A stretch of DNA of 6,994 nucleotides, from the NCBI GenBank assembly GCA_009840715.1, contig VXNE01000247.1:1-6994 (forward strand). The letters run 5' to 3'. Origin of the DNA: Gammaproteobacteria bacterium. GTDB lineage: Bacteria; Pseudomonadota; Gammaproteobacteria; Pseudomonadales; Azotimanducaceae. The notes beneath the pieces are model-generated. The model searched no databases, was not told the origin of the DNA, and saw only the letters and a list, made by a program, of their open reading frames with translations. Both the position numbers and the translations under genes were made by a program. Shown one piece after another: positions 6,226-6,994 of this stretch (within the stretch, counting starts at the first letter, position 1; each line of letters begins with the position of its first letter).

Positions 6226-6994
6226 GTGATCGTCGAGCAGATCTGGACTGGGAACGCGTACCGCAACTTCAACTACCTGGTCGCGTGCGGGGAAACCGGC
6301 GAGGCCCTGGCGGTCGATCCCCTGGACCACCAGAAATGCCTCGCCCGCGCACGCGAGAAGGGCTGGGAGATCACCCAGATCCTGAACACCCACGAGCATC
6401 TCGACCATACCGGCGGGAACGGCGCCGTGATCGAGGCGACCGGGGCGAGGCTGCTCGCGCACAAGGACGCCGGTCCGCGCATCGACGGCATCGACGTGGG
6501 GCTCGGCGTCGGCGACGTGGTCGCGGTGGGGAAGACGGTCGAACTCCTGGCGCTCGACACGCCGGGGCACACCATGAGCCACATCTGCCTGCTGTCGAAG
6601 ACGGACACGCCGGCGCTGTTCTGCGGCGACACGCTGTTCAATGCCGGCGCGGGGAACTGTCATGGCGGAGGCCACCCGGAGGAACTCTACGAGACCTTCG
6701 TCTCGCAACTCGACCGGTTGCCGGAAGATACGCTGATCTACCCCGGCCACGACTACATCCAGAACAACCTCGGCTTCACCCTGGACCGGGAGCCCGACAA
6801 CGCCGCCGCGGCTGCCCTCGCGGACGAACTCTCCGACACCCACGACCCCGACGACCCGATGGTGACCACCCTCGCCCACGAGCGCGAGATCAACACGTTC
6901 TTCCGGCTCTCGAGCCCCACGGTCATCGCGAAACTCCGGGACGCGTTCCCGGAGTGGGACGAGAGCCCGACGCCGAAGGACGTGTTCCTGAGAC
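6226..6994 (+). CDS. gloB: Hydroxyacylglutathione hydrolase (glyoxalase II), 3' end cut by window
   Basis: Glyoxalase II hydrolyses S-lactoylglutathione to lactate and glutathione, the second step of methylglyoxal detoxification. It is a cytoplasmic metallo-beta-lactamase-fold enzyme with a two-metal centre. The 256 visible residues begin MIVEQIWTGNAYRNFNYL. All metal ligands are present: H56, H58, D60 and H61 in THEHLDHTGGN, H115 in DTPGH, D135 in FCGDTLF, and H175 in YPGHDY. The C-terminal helical domain includes AHEREINTFFRL and ends at TPKDVFLR, close to the usual end, so only about ten residues are probably missing. The GTG start has GGGGAGAG (6213-6220) five bases upstream. An in-frame ATG at 6193 would add 11 residues but has a weak ribosome binding site. 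The gene is divergent from nrdR. The frame has no stop in the window. Confidence 0.9.
   Translation, partial: MIVEQIWTGNAYRNFNYLVACGETGEALAVDPLDHQKCLARAREKGWEITQILNTHEHLDHTGGNGAVIEATGARLLAHKDAGPRIDGIDVGLGVGDVVAVGKTVELLALDTPGHTMSHICLLSKTDTPALFCGDTLFNAGAGNCHGGGHPEELYETFVSQLDRLPEDTLIYPGHDYIQNNLGFTLDREPDNAAAAALADELSDTHDPDDPMVTTLAHEREINTFFRLSSPTVIAKLRDAFPEWDESPTPKDVFLR

Noticed and set aside
6099..6272. N-terminal extension of NrdR beyond MHCPFCG
   Set aside because: The zinc-ribbon start is invariant in the family. The extension is intergenic and would overlap the gloB start region.

Overview
This is a GC-rich (about two thirds G+C by eye), gene-dense window of core bacterial metabolism. The block nrdR-ribD-ribH-nusB-thiL-pgpA, together with a Pseudomonas-like ornithine carbamoyltransferase and a glutathione-dependent glyoxalase II, suggests a gammaproteobacterium. 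A GC-rich, early-branching lineage (Chromatiales/Xanthomonadales-like) fits best, but that placement is inference. I see no mobile element, CRISPR array, tRNA, rRNA or phage gene.

Layout. Positions 1-125 hold a regulatory leader: a good sigma70-type promoter, a 7-bp inverted repeat overlapping its -35, and a GC-rich hairpin with a T-rich tail just after the expected transcription start. Then come two plus-strand arginine genes, argD (acetylornithine aminotransferase, 126-1289) and argF (ornithine carbamoyltransferase, best start 1322, end 2227). They converge, across only 14 bp, on a six-gene minus-strand operon. In transcription order it reads nrdR (6098-5640), ribD (5620-4538), ribH (4493-4020), nusB (4023-3604), thiL (3604-2723) and pgpA (2784-2242). 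The last four genes overlap end to start. A divergent intergenic region (6099-6225) carries a probable -10 for the operon. It separates nrdR from a plus-strand glyoxalase II gene (gloB, from 6226) that runs off the window with perhaps ten residues missing.

How the genes work together. ArgD and ArgF supply ornithine (as N-acetylornithine) and citrulline for arginine synthesis. RibD carries out the deaminase and reductase steps and RibH the lumazine synthase step of riboflavin synthesis. Riboflavin synthase (ribE) and ribBA, which often sit between ribD and ribH in gammaproteobacteria, are not here. NusB is an rRNA antitermination factor, ThiL makes thiamine diphosphate, PgpA makes phosphatidylglycerol, and NrdR represses ribonucleotide reductase genes.

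No new system is evident. The points most worth a second look are the argD leader, a short ThiL with several motif substitutions, the contracted rib cluster, and an ArgF substitution next to the carbamoyl-phosphate motif.
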